Positions 13,729 to 22,412 are shown, counted from the first letter of the stretch. The stretch is 32,706 nucleotides of DNA from an uncultured Lachnospiraceae bacterium (GCA_945827805.1 CALZOU010000009.1:1-32706), one strand, 5' to 3'. The notes: a model not told the origin generated them from the letters alone. A program made the numbers and translations.

Positions 13729-15183
13729 ATGAATTACAGAATGATCGGACATTTTATGTCCAGAATTCTTTTGCTGGAGGCAGTGTTTATGCTTCCGTCT
13801 GTGGTAATCTGTCTGCATGACGGGGATTATGGTACAGGAATAGCTTTTCTGATCAGTATCGGCGTGGCTCTGGCTGTCGGGGGTATTCTGGCAATTCTCG
13901 GAAAAAAGGCAGGTATTCAGTTTCAGGCCAGAGAGGGACTTGTATGCGTGGGTCTGAGCTGGATCGTTCTTTCTCTGGTGGGATGTCTTCCTTTTTATCT
14001 GTCCAGGGAAATTCCGTCCTTTATCGATGCGCTTTTTGAGATTGTTTCCGGATTTACCACTACCGGGGCTTCCATATTGACGGAGATCGAATCTCACAGC
14101 CGCGGCTTTTTGTACTGGAGAAGCTTCAGTCACTGGCTGGGCGGTATGGGAGTACTGGTCTTCATTCTGGCGGTATCCCGTACGGGACAGAAGCGGCAGG
14201 GCTTTACCATGCATATCCTGCGGGCGGAGAGTCCCGGGCCAAATGTTGGTAAGCTGGTGCCGAAGATGAAGGAGACAGCCCGGATCCTGTATATTATCTA
14301 TATTGTACTGACGATCCTGGATGTTGTGTTTCTGCTGGCCGGAGGTATGCCGTTATTTGAAGCCGTGTGTACGGCATTCGGAACGGCGGGAACCGGTGGC
14401 TTTGGCGTCAAAAATGACAGTATTGCCGGATACAGTCCCTATTTGCAGAATGTATGTACCGTATTCATGCTTTTGTTTGGCGTGAATTTCAGCTGTTATT
14501 ATCTTCTGCTTCTTAAGGAGGTCAAAAATGTATTCCGGGATGAAGAACTGCGTCTCTATCTCGGAATCGTCCTTGGGAGCATTGTACTGATCACCTGGAA
14601 TATTTACGGTATGTATGAATCTCTGGGAGAGACAGTGCGCCATGCGGCTTTCCAGGTATCCAGTATTGTGACGACCACTGGATTTGCCACCACAGATTTT
14701 GATCTTTGGCCCACATTTTCCAAGGCTATCCTGGTGTGCCTGATGTTTTGCGGAGCATGCGCCGGAAGTACGGGCGGCGGTATTAAAGTAAGCCGTGTGC
14801 TGCTTCTGGGCAAAATTTTAAAAAGAAATATCAAGCAGGTACTGCAGCCCAGAAAGGTCATGGTGGTACGGACAAATGGCCAGATGGTGGATGAAAAGAT
14901 CCTGGCCAATACCAACGCTTATCTGGCGGCCTATGTGATTATTATTGTATTCAGTTTTCTTCTGGTCACGTTGGACGGCTTTTCGGTAACGACCTGTTTT
15001 ACCGCGGTTGTAGCCTGTTTTAATAATATCGGTCCCGGTCTGGAAATGGTGGGACCCACAGGTAATTTTGCCATGTTTGGCGGATTGTCTAAAATCATTC
15101 TGATCCTGGATATGCTGGCAGGGCGTCTGGAAATCTTCCCGATCCTGATCCTGTTTACGCGAAGTGCCTGGAAAAAAATGTAA
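13729..15183 (+). CDS. trkH: Trk potassium transporter membrane subunit TrkH
   Basis: A 484-residue integral membrane protein of the TrkH/KtrB superfamily, the K+-conducting pore. The four selectivity-loop regions are visible: SGFTTTGASI (about 107-116), FGTAGTGGFG (about 217-226), SSIVTTTGFATTDF (about 310-323) and ACFNNIGPGLEMVG (about 425-438), each with the central Gly of the K+ filter. The C-terminus MLAGRLEIFPILILF is typical. The ribosome binding site is weak (no clear GGAGG in the 12-base gap after trkA), suggesting translational coupling to trkA. Confidence 0.94.
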   Translation: MNYRMIGHFMSRILLLEAVFMLPSVVICLHDGDYGTGIAFLISIGVALAVGGILAILGKKAGIQFQAREGLVCVGLSWIVLSLVGCLPFYLSREIPSFIDALFEIVSGFTTTGASILTEIESHSRGFLYWRSFSHWLGGMGVLVFILAVSRTGQKRQGFTMHILRAESPGPNVGKLVPKMKETARILYIIYIVLTILDVVFLLAGGMPLFEAVCTAFGTAGTGGFGVKNDSIAGYSPYLQNVCTVFMLLFGVNFSCYYLLLLKEVKNVFRDEELRLYLGIVLGSIVLITWNIYGMYESLGETVRHAAFQVSSIVTTTGFATTDFDLWPTFSKAILVCLMFCGACAGSTGGGIKVSRVLLLGKILKRNIKQVLQPRKVMVVRTNGQMVDEKILANTNAYLAAYVIIIVFSFLLVTLDGFSVTTCFTAVVACFNNIGPGLEMVGPTGNFAMFGGLSKIILILDMLAGRLEIFPILILFTRSAWKKM

Positions 15184-15190
15184 GAAAAAA

Positions 15191-15218
15191 TGTATCTGTG
15201 AAGGTATTGAACAGATGC
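15191..15218. repeat. Fragment of the dispersed structured repeat (hairpin tail only)
   Basis: Matches the final hairpin of the repeat at 3585-3707 and 27243-27366. GTATCTGT, then GAAGGTATTGA, then ACAGATGC, forms an 8-bp stem (one G-U) around an 11-base loop. It sits between the trkH stop and glgX. Confidence 0.65.
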
Positions 15219-15246
15219 TAAGGAAATAGAGTAGAGGAACTTATTT

Positions 15247-17373
15247 ATGAGAGAAGAATTACTGATGAAGCACAATATGCACAAAAAACCGGGTCTGCAT
15301 GTGGTTTCCGGATATACTGTGCGGCCGGGGTTTCCCAGTGTAAATGGAGCCTGTCCTCTGGGAAAAGGTGTAAATTTTACCATCACGACCCATCGGGGCA
15401 CATCCTGTGAGCTGCTTTTTTTCAGACATAGGGAAGAGGAACCGTTTGCGGTGCTTCCCTTTCCGGAAACATATCGTTTCGGGGATACGTATTCCATGTT
15501 TGTCTATGATCTCGATATAGAAAATCTGGAGTATGCTTACCGCATCGGAGGACCTTATGAACCGGAAAAGGGTCTTATTTTTGATCGTAATAATATTCTT
15601 CTTGATCCCTATGCCCATGCGGTGACGGGGCAGCAGATCTGGGGAAAGAAGGAGACCGGGCCTTACCATGCCCGTGTTGTGGAGGATTTCTTTGACTGGG
15701 GAGATGCTCTGCCTTCCAAGAGAGAATTATCAGATCTGGTGATCTATGAGCTGCATGTCCGCGGATTTACCATGGATCCATCCTCAGGTGTACGTCACAG
15801 AGGTACTTTCCGCGGTCTGATGGAAAAGATCCCTTATCTGAAAAAACTGGGTATCAATGCGGTAGAGCTGATGCCCATATTTGAGTTTGACGAGACCATG
15901 AATGCCCGGGAATATGACGGAAAACAGCTGCTGGAATGCTGGGGCTACAATACAGTGTGCTTTTTTGCACCAAATACCAGCTATGCCTCCGGACCGGAGC
16001 ATAATACAGAGGGTCAGGAACTCAAGGAGTTGATCAAAGCCTTCCACGATCATGATATTGATGTAATCCTGGATGTGGTATTTAATCATACCGCGGAAGG
16101 AAACGAGGACGGACGTACCTTCAGTTTCAAGGGAATCGATAATAAGAGATATTATATGCTGACACCGGATGGAAAGTACTTTAATTTCAGCGGCTGCGGC
16201 AATACCTTAAACTGTAATCATCCTGTAGTGCGTCAGATGATCCTGGAATGTCTGCGCTACTGGACCATCGCCTACCGGGTAGACGGTTTCCGCTTTGATC
16301 TGGCCAGCATCCTCAGCCGTGATGAGGATGGAACACCGCTGAAAAATCCGCCGATCCTGGAGATGATCGCGAACGAACCCATCTTGAGAAACAGCAAGCT
16401 GATCGCTGAAGCCTGGGATGCCGGCGGCATGTATCAGGTGGGAAGCTTCCCGGCACATAAGCGCTGGGCAGAATGGAATGGAAGATACCGTGACAGCCTC
16501 AGAGGATTTTTGAAAGGTGACTTCTGGGAATCCTGGAAAGCAGCATGGAGTATTGCCGGTTCCGGCGATCTCTACGGTGTAACACCTGAGGGGACGGATA
16601 CAGGTTACGATGCGTACAATTCCTGCGTGAATTTTATAACCTGCCATGACGGATTTACCCTGTATGATCTGTATTCTTATAATGAAAAACACAATGAATG
16701 TAATGGATGGAACAATACAGACGGAGCCAATGATAACCGCAGCTGGAACTGCGGTGTAGAGGGCCCCACAGATGATCCGAAGATCCAGGAACTCAGATGG
16801 CGTATGGTGCGAAATGCCTGTGCCGTACTGATGTGCAGCCGCGGCACCCCCATGTTTCTGGCAGGAGATGAGTTCGGCAATACCCAGTTCGGCAACAACA
16901 ACTGCTACTGTCAGGACAACGAAATGTTCTGGCTGGACTGGTCCATGCTGGAAAAAAATCAGGAAATATTTAAATTCTTCCAATATATGATCGCTTTCCG
17001 TGCAAAACATGCCGTGATCCGCAAACGTCTGCCGGACGCTCACTGCGGTATTGATCCTATTCGTGCCCATGACGTAAATGCAGAGATCACCGATCTCCCG
17101 GAAAACGCCAAGACCATCGGTGTCAGCTTTGCCGGCTACGATGAAACAAAAGGCAGAGACGATATGACTTTTATCTGCGTCAATGCCTACTGGGACGACG
17201 TCCCCATCACCCTGCCTGCTCCGCCGGAAAACACCGCCTGGTATCTGTGTGTAAATACCTATGGCGATCATTCCGGCAAATACTGTTACGAAGAAGACGA
17301 GGCTATATCTATCGATCACAACTTCGTTATGAAGCCTCGTTCCGTAGCTGTTTTTGCCATTCGGCAGAGATGA
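15247..17373 (+). CDS. glgX: Glycogen debranching enzyme, GlgX/isoamylase type
   Basis: A 708-residue cytoplasmic GH13 enzyme that hydrolyses alpha-1,6 branch points of glycogen or limit dextrin. An N-terminal CBM48-like domain (about 20-110) starts GYTVRPGFPSVNGACPLGKG. The TIM barrel follows, with conserved regions DVVFNHT (276-282), RVDGFRFDLA with nucleophile Asp351, LIAEAWD with acid/base Glu388, and FITCHDGFTLYDL with Asp468. The WGYNTVCFFAP segment and the GFRFDLAS region favour GlgX/isoamylase over pullulanase. A C-terminal beta domain closes the protein. The ATG at 15247 has GAGGA 10 bases before it; an ATG six codons on is possible. No other glycogen genes are present. A giant palindrome lies 100 bases downstream. 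Confidence 0.93.
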   Translation: MREELLMKHNMHKKPGLHVVSGYTVRPGFPSVNGACPLGKGVNFTITTHRGTSCELLFFRHREEEPFAVLPFPETYRFGDTYSMFVYDLDIENLEYAYRIGGPYEPEKGLIFDRNNILLDPYAHAVTGQQIWGKKETGPYHARVVEDFFDWGDALPSKRELSDLVIYELHVRGFTMDPSSGVRHRGTFRGLMEKIPYLKKLGINAVELMPIFEFDETMNAREYDGKQLLECWGYNTVCFFAPNTSYASGPEHNTEGQELKELIKAFHDHDIDVILDVVFNHTAEGNEDGRTFSFKGIDNKRYYMLTPDGKYFNFSGCGNTLNCNHPVVRQMILECLRYWTIAYRVDGFRFDLASILSRDEDGTPLKNPPILEMIANEPILRNSKLIAEAWDAGGMYQVGSFPAHKRWAEWNGRYRDSLRGFLKGDFWESWKAAWSIAGSGDLYGVTPEGTDTGYDAYNSCVNFITCHDGFTLYDLYSYNEKHNECNGWNNTDGANDNRSWNCGVEGPTDDPKIQELRWRMVRNACAVLMCSRGTPMFLAGDEFGNTQFGNNNCYCQDNEMFWLDWSMLEKNQEIFKFFQYMIAFRAKHAVIRKRLPDAHCGIDPIRAHDVNAEITDLPENAKTIGVSFAGYDETKGRDDMTFICVNAYWDDVPITLPAPPENTAWYLCVNTYGDHSGKYCYEEDEAISIDHNFVMKPRSVAVFAIRQR

Positions 17374-17472
17374 TGCTTTGTTCCAAACAGATAGATGAGT
17401 ATTTGGAAAATCAGCATAATCGTACAGTTTGTCACACTTGCGTCCTCAAAACTGTAAACAGGAATATGGAGA

Positions 17473-17757
17473 GGGGCGGATCAGAGATATATATTGATTT
17501 TACGCGACTTTACCGAGCACGACTCTGAGACTACAGGACAGTATAGCGTTACGAAAATAACAGAACCAATCACTTGCCTGCTTCTCCGATTGCACAGGTC
17601 AAAAATCCTCAGCGTAGCCCGCTACGCCTGCGTTTTTTGACCTGCACACTCGAAGAAGCATTCTGCGTGATTGATTCAGTTATTTTCGAACGCTATACCT
17701 GGAGCGAGCGCAGGAGGAGCGAAAAATCAATACAGATCTCTGAGCTTGCCGCTCCCC
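17473..17757. repeat. Giant nested palindrome 1, downstream of glgX
   Basis: Outer arms: GGGGCGG..CAGAGAT..ATTGATTTT (17473-17501) pair with AAAAATCAAT..ATCTCTG..GCCGCTCCCC (17722-17757), imperfectly. Inside lie three conserved blocks shared exactly with the palindrome at 32528: TTACCGAGCACG (17510-17521), GAGACTACAGG (17527-17537) and GCGAGCGCAGG (17704-17714). The last two are split by an inner palindrome. Most of the 510-base stretch from 17374 to the tRNA is this element; I see no gene in it. Confidence 0.8.
17541..17698. repeat. Inner 158-bp palindrome with terminator-like tip
   Basis: GTATAGCGTT at 17541 pairs with AACGCTATAC ending at 17698. Successive matched blocks (CGAAAATAAC, AATCAC, TGCTTCT, AGGTCAAAAA) pair all the way in to the tip GCGTAGC-CC-GCTACGC, near 17612-17627. 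The tip is followed by a T run, and by A runs on the other strand, so it could terminate transcription in both directions. Confidence 0.8.
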
Positions 17758-17816
17758 ATATTCCGTCACCCAAAAAATCCCCCCCAAAATATTTTATAGA
17801 AAAACATGAAAAAATG

Positions 17817-17845
17817 TTGACAATTAAAACATCACATAGTATACT
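17817..17845 (+). promoter_or_regulatory. Promoter of the tRNA-Val/tRNA-Met pair
   Basis: Perfect TTGACA (17817-17822) and TATACT (17840-17845) at 17-base spacing, 38 bases before tRNA-Val. Confidence 0.9.
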
Positions 17846-17883
17846 AACGAAGTCGGTTCGAGAGACGGACGAAAAGAATACAT

Positions 17884-17956
17884 GGGGTCTTAGCTCAGCT
17901 GGGAGAGCATCTGCCTTACAAGCAGAGGGTCATAGGTTCGAGCCCTATAGGCCCCA
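17884..17956 (+). tRNA. tRNA-Val (anticodon TAC)
   Basis: A 73-base cloverleaf. Acceptor GGGGTCT pairs with AGGCCCC, the D-arm is AGCTCAGCTGGGAGAGC, and the anticodon arm is CTGCCTTACAAGCAG with TAC. The T-arm has GGTTCGAGCC. Discriminator A; CCA is not encoded. Confidence 0.96.
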
Positions 17957-17975
17957 TATTTTTTGAAAAGAACAT

Positions 17976-18049
17976 GGCGAGATAGCTCAGTTGGCTAGAG
18001 CATACGGTTCATACCCGTAGTGTCGAGGGTTCGAATCCCCCTCTCGCTA
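17976..18049 (+). tRNA. tRNA-Met, elongator type (anticodon CAT)
   Basis: A 74-base cloverleaf. Acceptor GGCGAGA pairs with TCTCGCT (terminal G-U), and the anticodon arm is TACGGTTCATACCCGTA. It lacks the three G-C pairs in the anticodon stem that mark initiators and closely resembles Firmicute elongator Met rather than the CAT-reading Ile2 tRNA. It lies 19 bases after tRNA-Val; CCA is not encoded. Confidence 0.93.
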
Positions 18050-18055
18050 CTTATA

Positions 18056-18084
18056 AGAGTACTGATTATTCAGTGCTCTTTTTG
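18056..18084 (+). terminator. Terminator of the tRNA pair
   Basis: AGAGTACTGA (18056-18065) pairs with TCAGTGCTCT (18070-18079), one G-U, followed by TTTTT. Confidence 0.88.
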
Positions 18085-18222
18085 TGTTATAAATTAAGAA
18101 ATAAAGGCATTGTGCAAGCTTCTAAGGATCAGAAAAATTCAGGTTCTTCCATAAAGCTGAGTAACAAACATAAAGAAGAACCCGTAACATACAAAAGAAA
18201 GAGCTGCATCATGCAAAGTTTC

Positions 18223-18252
18223 TTGACTACACCCCGGTAAAGTGGGTATACT
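18223..18252 (+). promoter_or_regulatory. Promoter of ispF
   Basis: TTGACT (18223-18228) and TATACT (18247-18252) at 18-base spacing, 85 bases before ispF. An 8-bp hairpin without a T run (18142-18149 with 18175-18182) lies upstream. Confidence 0.65.
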
Positions 18253-18336
18253 CTATGAAGAATCTGCTGGATACCGAAGTGAATAATATGTTCAATGCTG
18301 CGGTTCATGACAGCAGGCAGAGAGGAGCTTATGAAA

Positions 18337-18888
18337 ATGCGCGTAGGTATGGGATACGATGTACATAAACTGGTAGAAGGACGAAAGCTGATCCTCGGCG
18401 GCGTAGAGATCCCCTGGGAAAAAGGACTTCTGGGGCACTCTGATGCAGATGTGCTTCTGCACGCCATCATGGATGCACTGCTGGGAGCGGCAGCCCTTCG
18501 GGACATTGGCCGTCATTTTCCAGATACAGATCCAAAATATGAGGGAGCTGACAGTCGTATGCTGCTTCGCGAAGTGGGGCGGATGCTTCAGGAAAAGATG
18601 TATGTGATCAACAATATTGATGCTACTGTCATCGCCCAGAAACCTAAGCTTTTGCCGTATATCGATACTATGATCGAGAATATTGCCGAAGATCTGCATC
18701 TTGAAAAAGATCAGGTCAATGTCAAAGCCACTACAGAAGAAGGTCTTGGATTTACCGGCCGTATGGAAGGTATCGCTGCCCAGGCAATATGCTCCATTTC
18801 TCAGGCACTTGATTTTGCTGCAGATGACCGCATGGGAGGATGCAGCGCATGCCCAGGCTGCGCTAAACAAAACCAAAGCATCGAATAA
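18337..18888 (+). CDS. ispF: 2-C-methyl-D-erythritol 2,4-cyclodiphosphate synthase with extra Cys-rich tail
   Basis: A 183-residue enzyme of the MEP isoprenoid pathway that cyclises CDP-methylerythritol 2-phosphate, releasing CMP. Metal ligands Asp8, His10 and His42 are in place (MGYDVHKL and DVLLHAI), as are [21 protein letters not shown]-like [27 protein letters not shown] and GIAAQA. AGGAG is 9 bases before the ATG at 18337; the ATG two codons earlier is too close to it. Family members end shortly after GIAAQAV, at about 158 residues. Here about 25 further residues follow, including [12 protein letters not shown]. The final codons and the stop fall at the beginning of a 62-bp tandem repeat array, so the tail end may be a recent change. 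Confidence 0.93.
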   Translation: MRVGMGYDVHKLVEGRKLILGGVEIPWEKGLLGHSDADVLLHAIMDALLGAAALRDIGRHFPDTDPKYEGADSRMLLREVGRMLQEKMYVINNIDATVIAQKPKLLPYIDTMIENIAEDLHLEKDQVNVKATTEEGLGFTGRMEGIAAQAICSISQALDFAADDRMGGCSACPGCAKQNQSIE

Positions 18889-19080
18889 AGCTTTAGAAGC
18901 TAAAATCGATGACAAAAAGCACCGCAAAGAGCAGCCAAAGCATCGAAAAAAGCCAGAACAAGCAAAATCGATGCCAAAAACGACGCAGAGGATGACAAAA
19001 AGCATCGAAAAAAGCAGGAACAAGCAAAAACGATGCCCAAGAGCATTGCAAAGAGCAGCCAAAAGCATCGAAGAGACCTC
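18875..19080. repeat. 62-bp tandem repeat array at the end of ispF
   Basis: AAAGCATCGAA recurs at 18875, 18937, 18999 and 19062, giving a period of 62, 62 and 63 bases. Units two and three are most alike (GAAAAAAGC..GGAACAAGCAAAA..CGATGCC). Unit one contains the ispF stop: GAATAA, where units two and three read GAAAAA. The array fills most of the ispF-cysS gap, and 62 is not a multiple of three. Confidence 0.8.
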
Positions 19081-19168
19081 AAACCGCCAAATTTGGTGTC
19101 AATGAGCAATTTCAGAATTAAAAGCACATCGTGTTTTAAATAGATACAGGAAAGAGAGGATGCTTCAG

Positions 19169-20572
19169 ATGAAATTTTATAATACCCTGACCCGCAAAAA
19201 AGAAGAATTCGTTCCCATTGAGGAAGGAAAGGTCAAAATGTATGTATGCGGTCCCACCGTATACAACTTTATCCATATCGGCAACGCCCGTCCCATGATC
19301 GTGTTTGATACGGCCCGCCGTTATATGGAGTACAAGGGATATGAAGTGAATTTTGTGTCCAACTTTACAGATGTGGATGACAAGATCATTAAAAAAGCCA
19401 TTGAGGAAGGTGTAAGCGCCGAGGAAATTTCTCAGCGTTATATCGCCGAGTGCAAAAAGGATATGGCAGATATGAATGTAAAACCTGCCACCACTCATCC
19501 GCTGGCTACTCAGGAGATCGACGGTATGATCGACATGATCAGCACCCTGATTGATAAGGGCTTTGCCTATGAGGTAAACGGCACTGTATACTTCCGTACC
19601 CGCCGCTTTGATGAATACGGCAAGCTGTCTCACAAGAATCTGGATGATCTGCGTTCCGGCAACCGTTCTCTGCTGGTAAGCGGTGAGGACCAGAAGGAAG
19701 ATCCCCTGGATTTCGTTCTCTGGAAACCGAAAAAAGAAGGAGAGCCTTTCTGGGTATCTCCCTGGGGAGAGGGCCGTCCGGGCTGGCACATTGAGTGCTC
19801 TGTAATGTCAAAGAAATATCTGGGCGAGGAGATCGATATCCATGCCGGCGGCGAGGACCTGATCTTCCCCCATCACGAAAATGAGATTGCCCAGAGTGAA
19901 TGCTGCAACGGCAAGATCTTTGCCCGTTACTGGCTGCACAATGGTTTCCTGAATATCGACAACCGTAAAATGTCCAAATCCCTTGGCAACTTCTTCACTG
20001 TCCGTGAGATCGGAGAGAAATACGATCTGCAGGTGCTCAGATTCTTTATGCTGTCCGCACACTACAGAAGTCCGCTGAACTTCAGCGCAGAGATCATGGA
20101 GTCCTCCAAAAACGCGCTGGAGCGTATCCTGACAGCAGTAGAGACTCTGACCCATCTGTCTGAGACTGCGGCATCCGGTATGACGGCAGAAGAAGAAAAA
20201 GCCTGCGAGGAGATGAAACAGTTCCGTGCCAAATTCGAAGAGGCAATGGACGATGATCTGAATACAGCGGATGCTGTTTCGGCTGTCTTTGAGCTGGTAA
20301 AATTCGCCAACACAAATGCAAGTGCCGACAGCTCCAAAGAGTTTGTGGAAACACTGAAAAAAGAGATCAGCGAGCTTTGCGATATCCTGGGTATCATTAC
20401 AGAGAAAAAGGCAGATTCTCTGGAAGCAGAGGTGGAAGCGCTGATCGCTGAGCGCCAGGCAGCCAGAAAAGCAAAAGATTTTGCCAAGGCCGACGAGATC
20501 CGTGACAAGCTGCTGGCTATGGGTATTCAGCTGAAAGATACACGTGAGGGTGTTCAATGGAAGAGAATTTAA
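19169..20572 (+). CDS. cysS: Cysteinyl-tRNA synthetase
   Basis: A 467-residue class I aminoacyl-tRNA synthetase charging tRNA-Cys. It shows the zinc ligands (Cys27, Cys210, His235 and Glu239 by position in CGPTVYN, HIECS and [10 protein letters not shown]), the HIGH-equivalent HIGN (36-39) and KMSKS (267-271). The C-terminal helical region ends in the usual [20 protein letters not shown]. The ATG at 19160 overlaps the GAGAGGA ribosome binding site, so the ATG at 19169 is preferred. It heads the cysS-mrnC-rlmB-sigH cluster conserved in Firmicutes, and its 3' end overlaps mrnC. No T-box leader is visible; the upstream gap holds the 62-bp repeats. Confidence 0.96.
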   Translation: MKFYNTLTRKKEEFVPIEEGKVKMYVCGPTVYNFIHIGNARPMIVFDTARRYMEYKGYEVNFVSNFTDVDDKIIKKAIEEGVSAEEISQRYIAECKKDMADMNVKPATTHPLATQEIDGMIDMISTLIDKGFAYEVNGTVYFRTRRFDEYGKLSHKNLDDLRSGNRSLLVSGEDQKEDPLDFVLWKPKKEGEPFWVSPWGEGRPGWHIECSVMSKKYLGEEIDIHAGGEDLIFPHHENEIAQSECCNGKIFARYWLHNGFLNIDNRKMSKSLGNFFTVREIGEKYDLQVLRFFMLSAHYRSPLNFSAEIMESSKNALERILTAVETLTHLSETAASGMTAEEEKACEEMKQFRAKFEEAMDDDLNTADAVSAVFELVKFANTNASADSSKEFVETLKKEISELCDILGIITEKKADSLEAEVEALIAERQAARKAKDFAKADEIRDKLLAMGIQLKDTREGVQWKRI

Positions 20573-21012
20573 CCATTCTGCGTGAAGGATCCAGAGTATC
20601 GGAAAGTGATGTGCGGGGATATTCCCCGCTGACTCTGGCCTACATAGGGGATGCGGTATATGAGCTGTTGATCCGGACCATGGTGGTGACTTCCGCCAAT
20701 GCACCGGTAAATAAGCTGCACAAGAAATCCAGCCTGCTTGCCAAAGCACCGGCCCAGTCTGCCATGGCAGAGGCTTTACTGCCTGCATTTACAGAAGAAG
20801 AGCTGGCAGTCTACAAGCGGGGCAGAAATGCTCATTCTTATACCAAGGCAAAAAACGCCACCACAGGAGATTACCGCAGAGCCACAGGCTTTGAGGCGGT
20901 ATTTGGCTATCTGTATCTTAAGGGTGACATGAAACGGATAGACGAGCTTTTTCAAATGGCGGTGGAAAGTACGAAACACAAGGGACAGGCGTCATCCGCC
21001 GGAAAGGACTGA
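20557..21012 (+). CDS. mrnC: Mini-ribonuclease III
   Basis: A 151-residue RNase III-like endonuclease without a dsRNA-binding domain. In B. subtilis it matures the 5' and 3' ends of 23S rRNA. The catalytic region [14 protein letters not shown] gives Asp32 and Glu36. The later acidic site is in [15 protein letters not shown] (Glu113), with VNKLHKKS between. It overlaps the last 16 bases of cysS in another frame, so translation is probably coupled; its GAGGGTG ribosome binding site lies within cysS. Together with rlmB immediately downstream, it makes this a 23S rRNA processing and modification block. Confidence 0.93.
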   Translation: MEENLTILREGSRVSESDVRGYSPLTLAYIGDAVYELLIRTMVVTSANAPVNKLHKKSSLLAKAPAQSAMAEALLPAFTEEELAVYKRGRNAHSYTKAKNATTGDYRRATGFEAVFGYLYLKGDMKRIDELFQMAVESTKHKGQASSAGKD

Positions 21013-21015
21013 CAG

Positions 21016-21762
21016 ATGGAAGAAACAAAGATTTCCGAAAATCATATTGAAGGCAGAAATGCCGTGCTGGAGGCTTTTCGTTCCGGAAAGACCATCGATA
21101 AGCTGTATGTACAAAAGGGACTGAAAGATGGTCCGGTGCAGTCTATCCTGCGGGCAGCGGATAAGACAGATACTATGGTAAAAATGGTGGAAAAAGACCG
21201 TCTGGACCAGATGTCTGAGACCGGAAAACACCAGGGCGTGATCGCTGTGGCTGCATCCTATGCTTACGCTGAGGTGGAAGATATTCTGGAGTGTGCCCGG
21301 AAGAAAGGCGAAGACCCCTTTATCCTGCTTCTGGACGGTATTGAAGATCCCCATAATCTGGGAGCCATCATCCGTACAGCCAATCTGGCCGGAGCCCACG
21401 GTGTGATCATTCCGAAAAACAGAGCTGCCGGGCTTACGGCTGTAGTAGCCAGAACTTCTGCGGGAGCACTGAACTATACACCGGTGGCAAAAGTCACCAA
21501 CATGAAACAGACCATTGAAAAACTGAAAGAGCAGGGGCTGTGGTTTGCCTGCGCGGCCATGGATGGAGAGGTAATGTACCGACAGAATCTTAAAGGACCT
21601 CTGGGACTGGTGATCGGAAACGAAGGAAACGGCGTCAGCCGTCTTGTGCGCGAAGCCTGTGATTTTACCGTTTCCATTCCCATGAAAGGAGATATTGATT
21701 CTCTGAATGCGTCGGTGGCTGCCGGTGTACTGGCTTTTGAGGTAGTAAGACAGAGAGGTTAA
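21016..21762 (+). CDS. rlmB: 23S rRNA 2'-O-ribose methyltransferase, RlmB type (TrmH/SpoU family)
   Basis: A 248-residue SPOUT methyltransferase expected to methylate the 2'-OH of a 23S rRNA guanosine (G2251 in E. coli numbering) using SAM. An N-terminal L30e-like substrate domain (about 7-85, starting IEGRNAVLEAF) precedes the trefoil-knot catalytic domain. Motif 1 is DPHNLGAIIRTAN (111-123), motif 2 is NEGNGVSR (202-209) and motif 3 is IPMKGDIDSLNASVAAGV (221-238). It starts three bases after the mrnC stop, with GGAAAGGA just upstream. It is conserved between mrnC and sigH in Firmicutes. Exact rRNA position is inferred from family. Confidence 0.93.
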   Translation: MEETKISENHIEGRNAVLEAFRSGKTIDKLYVQKGLKDGPVQSILRAADKTDTMVKMVEKDRLDQMSETGKHQGVIAVAASYAYAEVEDILECARKKGEDPFILLLDGIEDPHNLGAIIRTANLAGAHGVIIPKNRAAGLTAVVARTSAGALNYTPVAKVTNMKQTIEKLKEQGLWFACAAMDGEVMYRQNLKGPLGLVIGNEGNGVSRLVREACDFTVSIPMKGDIDSLNASVAAGVLAFEVVRQRG

Positions 21763-21766
21763 GTGC

Positions 21767-22351
21767 ATGCAGTTTACGGACTACACAGACGAGGAGCTGA
21801 TCGGTTTTTTACGGCAGGGAGCTGATCCGGATATCGTGGAATATCTGATGGTGAAGTACAAACCGCTGGTGCTCTCAAAAACCCGAATGCTTTTTCTGAC
21901 CGGCGGAGAGAGGGACGACCTGATCCAGGAAGGAATGGTGGGTCTGTTTAAAGCTGTACGTGATTTTAATCCGGAAGCCAACGCATCCTTTGCCACCTTT
22001 GCCGGATTATGCGTGGAAAGAAATATTTATCAGGCTATAGAAAAATCTCAGAGACTCAAGAACAGACCCCTCAATGAGGCCATGTCCATGAGTGAGGTGG
22101 AGGATCAGGCATCCAGCAAAGATATACATCTGGATCCCGCGGATATCATGATCGGTAAAGAAAGAGCAGGGGTGCTCAGAAAGAAGATATCCGAGTCTCT
22201 GAGTAAGATGGAAAATCAGGTGCTGGATATGTTTCTGGAAGGAAAGGATTACCGGGAGATCGCAGAGCTGACCGGACGTGAGCCAAAATCCATTGATAAT
22301 GCATTGCAGAGAATCCGCCAGAAGGTAAAGGCACTTTTGAACCGGGAATAG
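21767..22351 (+). CDS. sigH: RNA polymerase sigma factor SigH (sigma-30 type)
   Basis: A 194-residue sigma-70 family factor, of the SigH/Spo0H type that directs transition-state and early sporulation genes in Firmicutes. Region 2 is present (LVLSKTRMLFLTGGERDDLIQEGMVGL, then ATFAGLCVERNIYQAI). Region 4 helix-turn-helix is at the C-terminus (DYREIAELTGREPKSIDNALQRIRQKVK). It follows rlmB by 4 bases, with GAGAGG before its ATG, and ends the cysS cluster in the position it holds in many Bacillota. Whether this organism sporulates cannot be told from the window. Confidence 0.92.
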   Translation: MQFTDYTDEELIGFLRQGADPDIVEYLMVKYKPLVLSKTRMLFLTGGERDDLIQEGMVGLFKAVRDFNPEANASFATFAGLCVERNIYQAIEKSQRLKNRPLNEAMSMSEVEDQASSKDIHLDPADIMIGKERAGVLRKKISESLSKMENQVLDMFLEGKDYREIAELTGREPKSIDNALQRIRQKVKALLNRE

Positions 22352-22357
22352 AGATCA

Positions 22358-22383
22358 CAATTTTTGAAATTGTATGTTTTTTG
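22358..22383 (+). terminator. Weak AT-rich terminator after sigH
   Basis: CAATTT-TTG-AAATTG (22358-22372) is followed, after TATG, by six T. The stem is short and AT-only, so termination may be partial. Confidence 0.4.
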
Positions 22384-22412
22384 CGAAAAATTTCAAAAAT
22401 TTAAAATTGTTG

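Noticed and set aside
17574-17966. Plus-strand 130-codon frame
   Set aside because: It runs through the inner palindrome and into tRNA-Val; no ribosome binding site and no plausible protein.
17976-18049. Initiator tRNA-Met or CAT-reading tRNA-Ile2
   Set aside because: The anticodon stem lacks three consecutive G-C pairs of initiators, and the arm sequence matches elongator Met more closely than Ile2.
18292-19127. Minus-strand hydrophobic Cys/Phe-rich frames with internal repeats
   Set aside because: They are reverse reads of ispF and of the 62-bp tandem array; no start signals, and the repetition is explained by the DNA repeat.
19080-19168. Possible T-box leader before cysS
   Set aside because: No T-box sequence, specifier loop or terminator/antiterminator pair; the gap is mostly tandem repeat.
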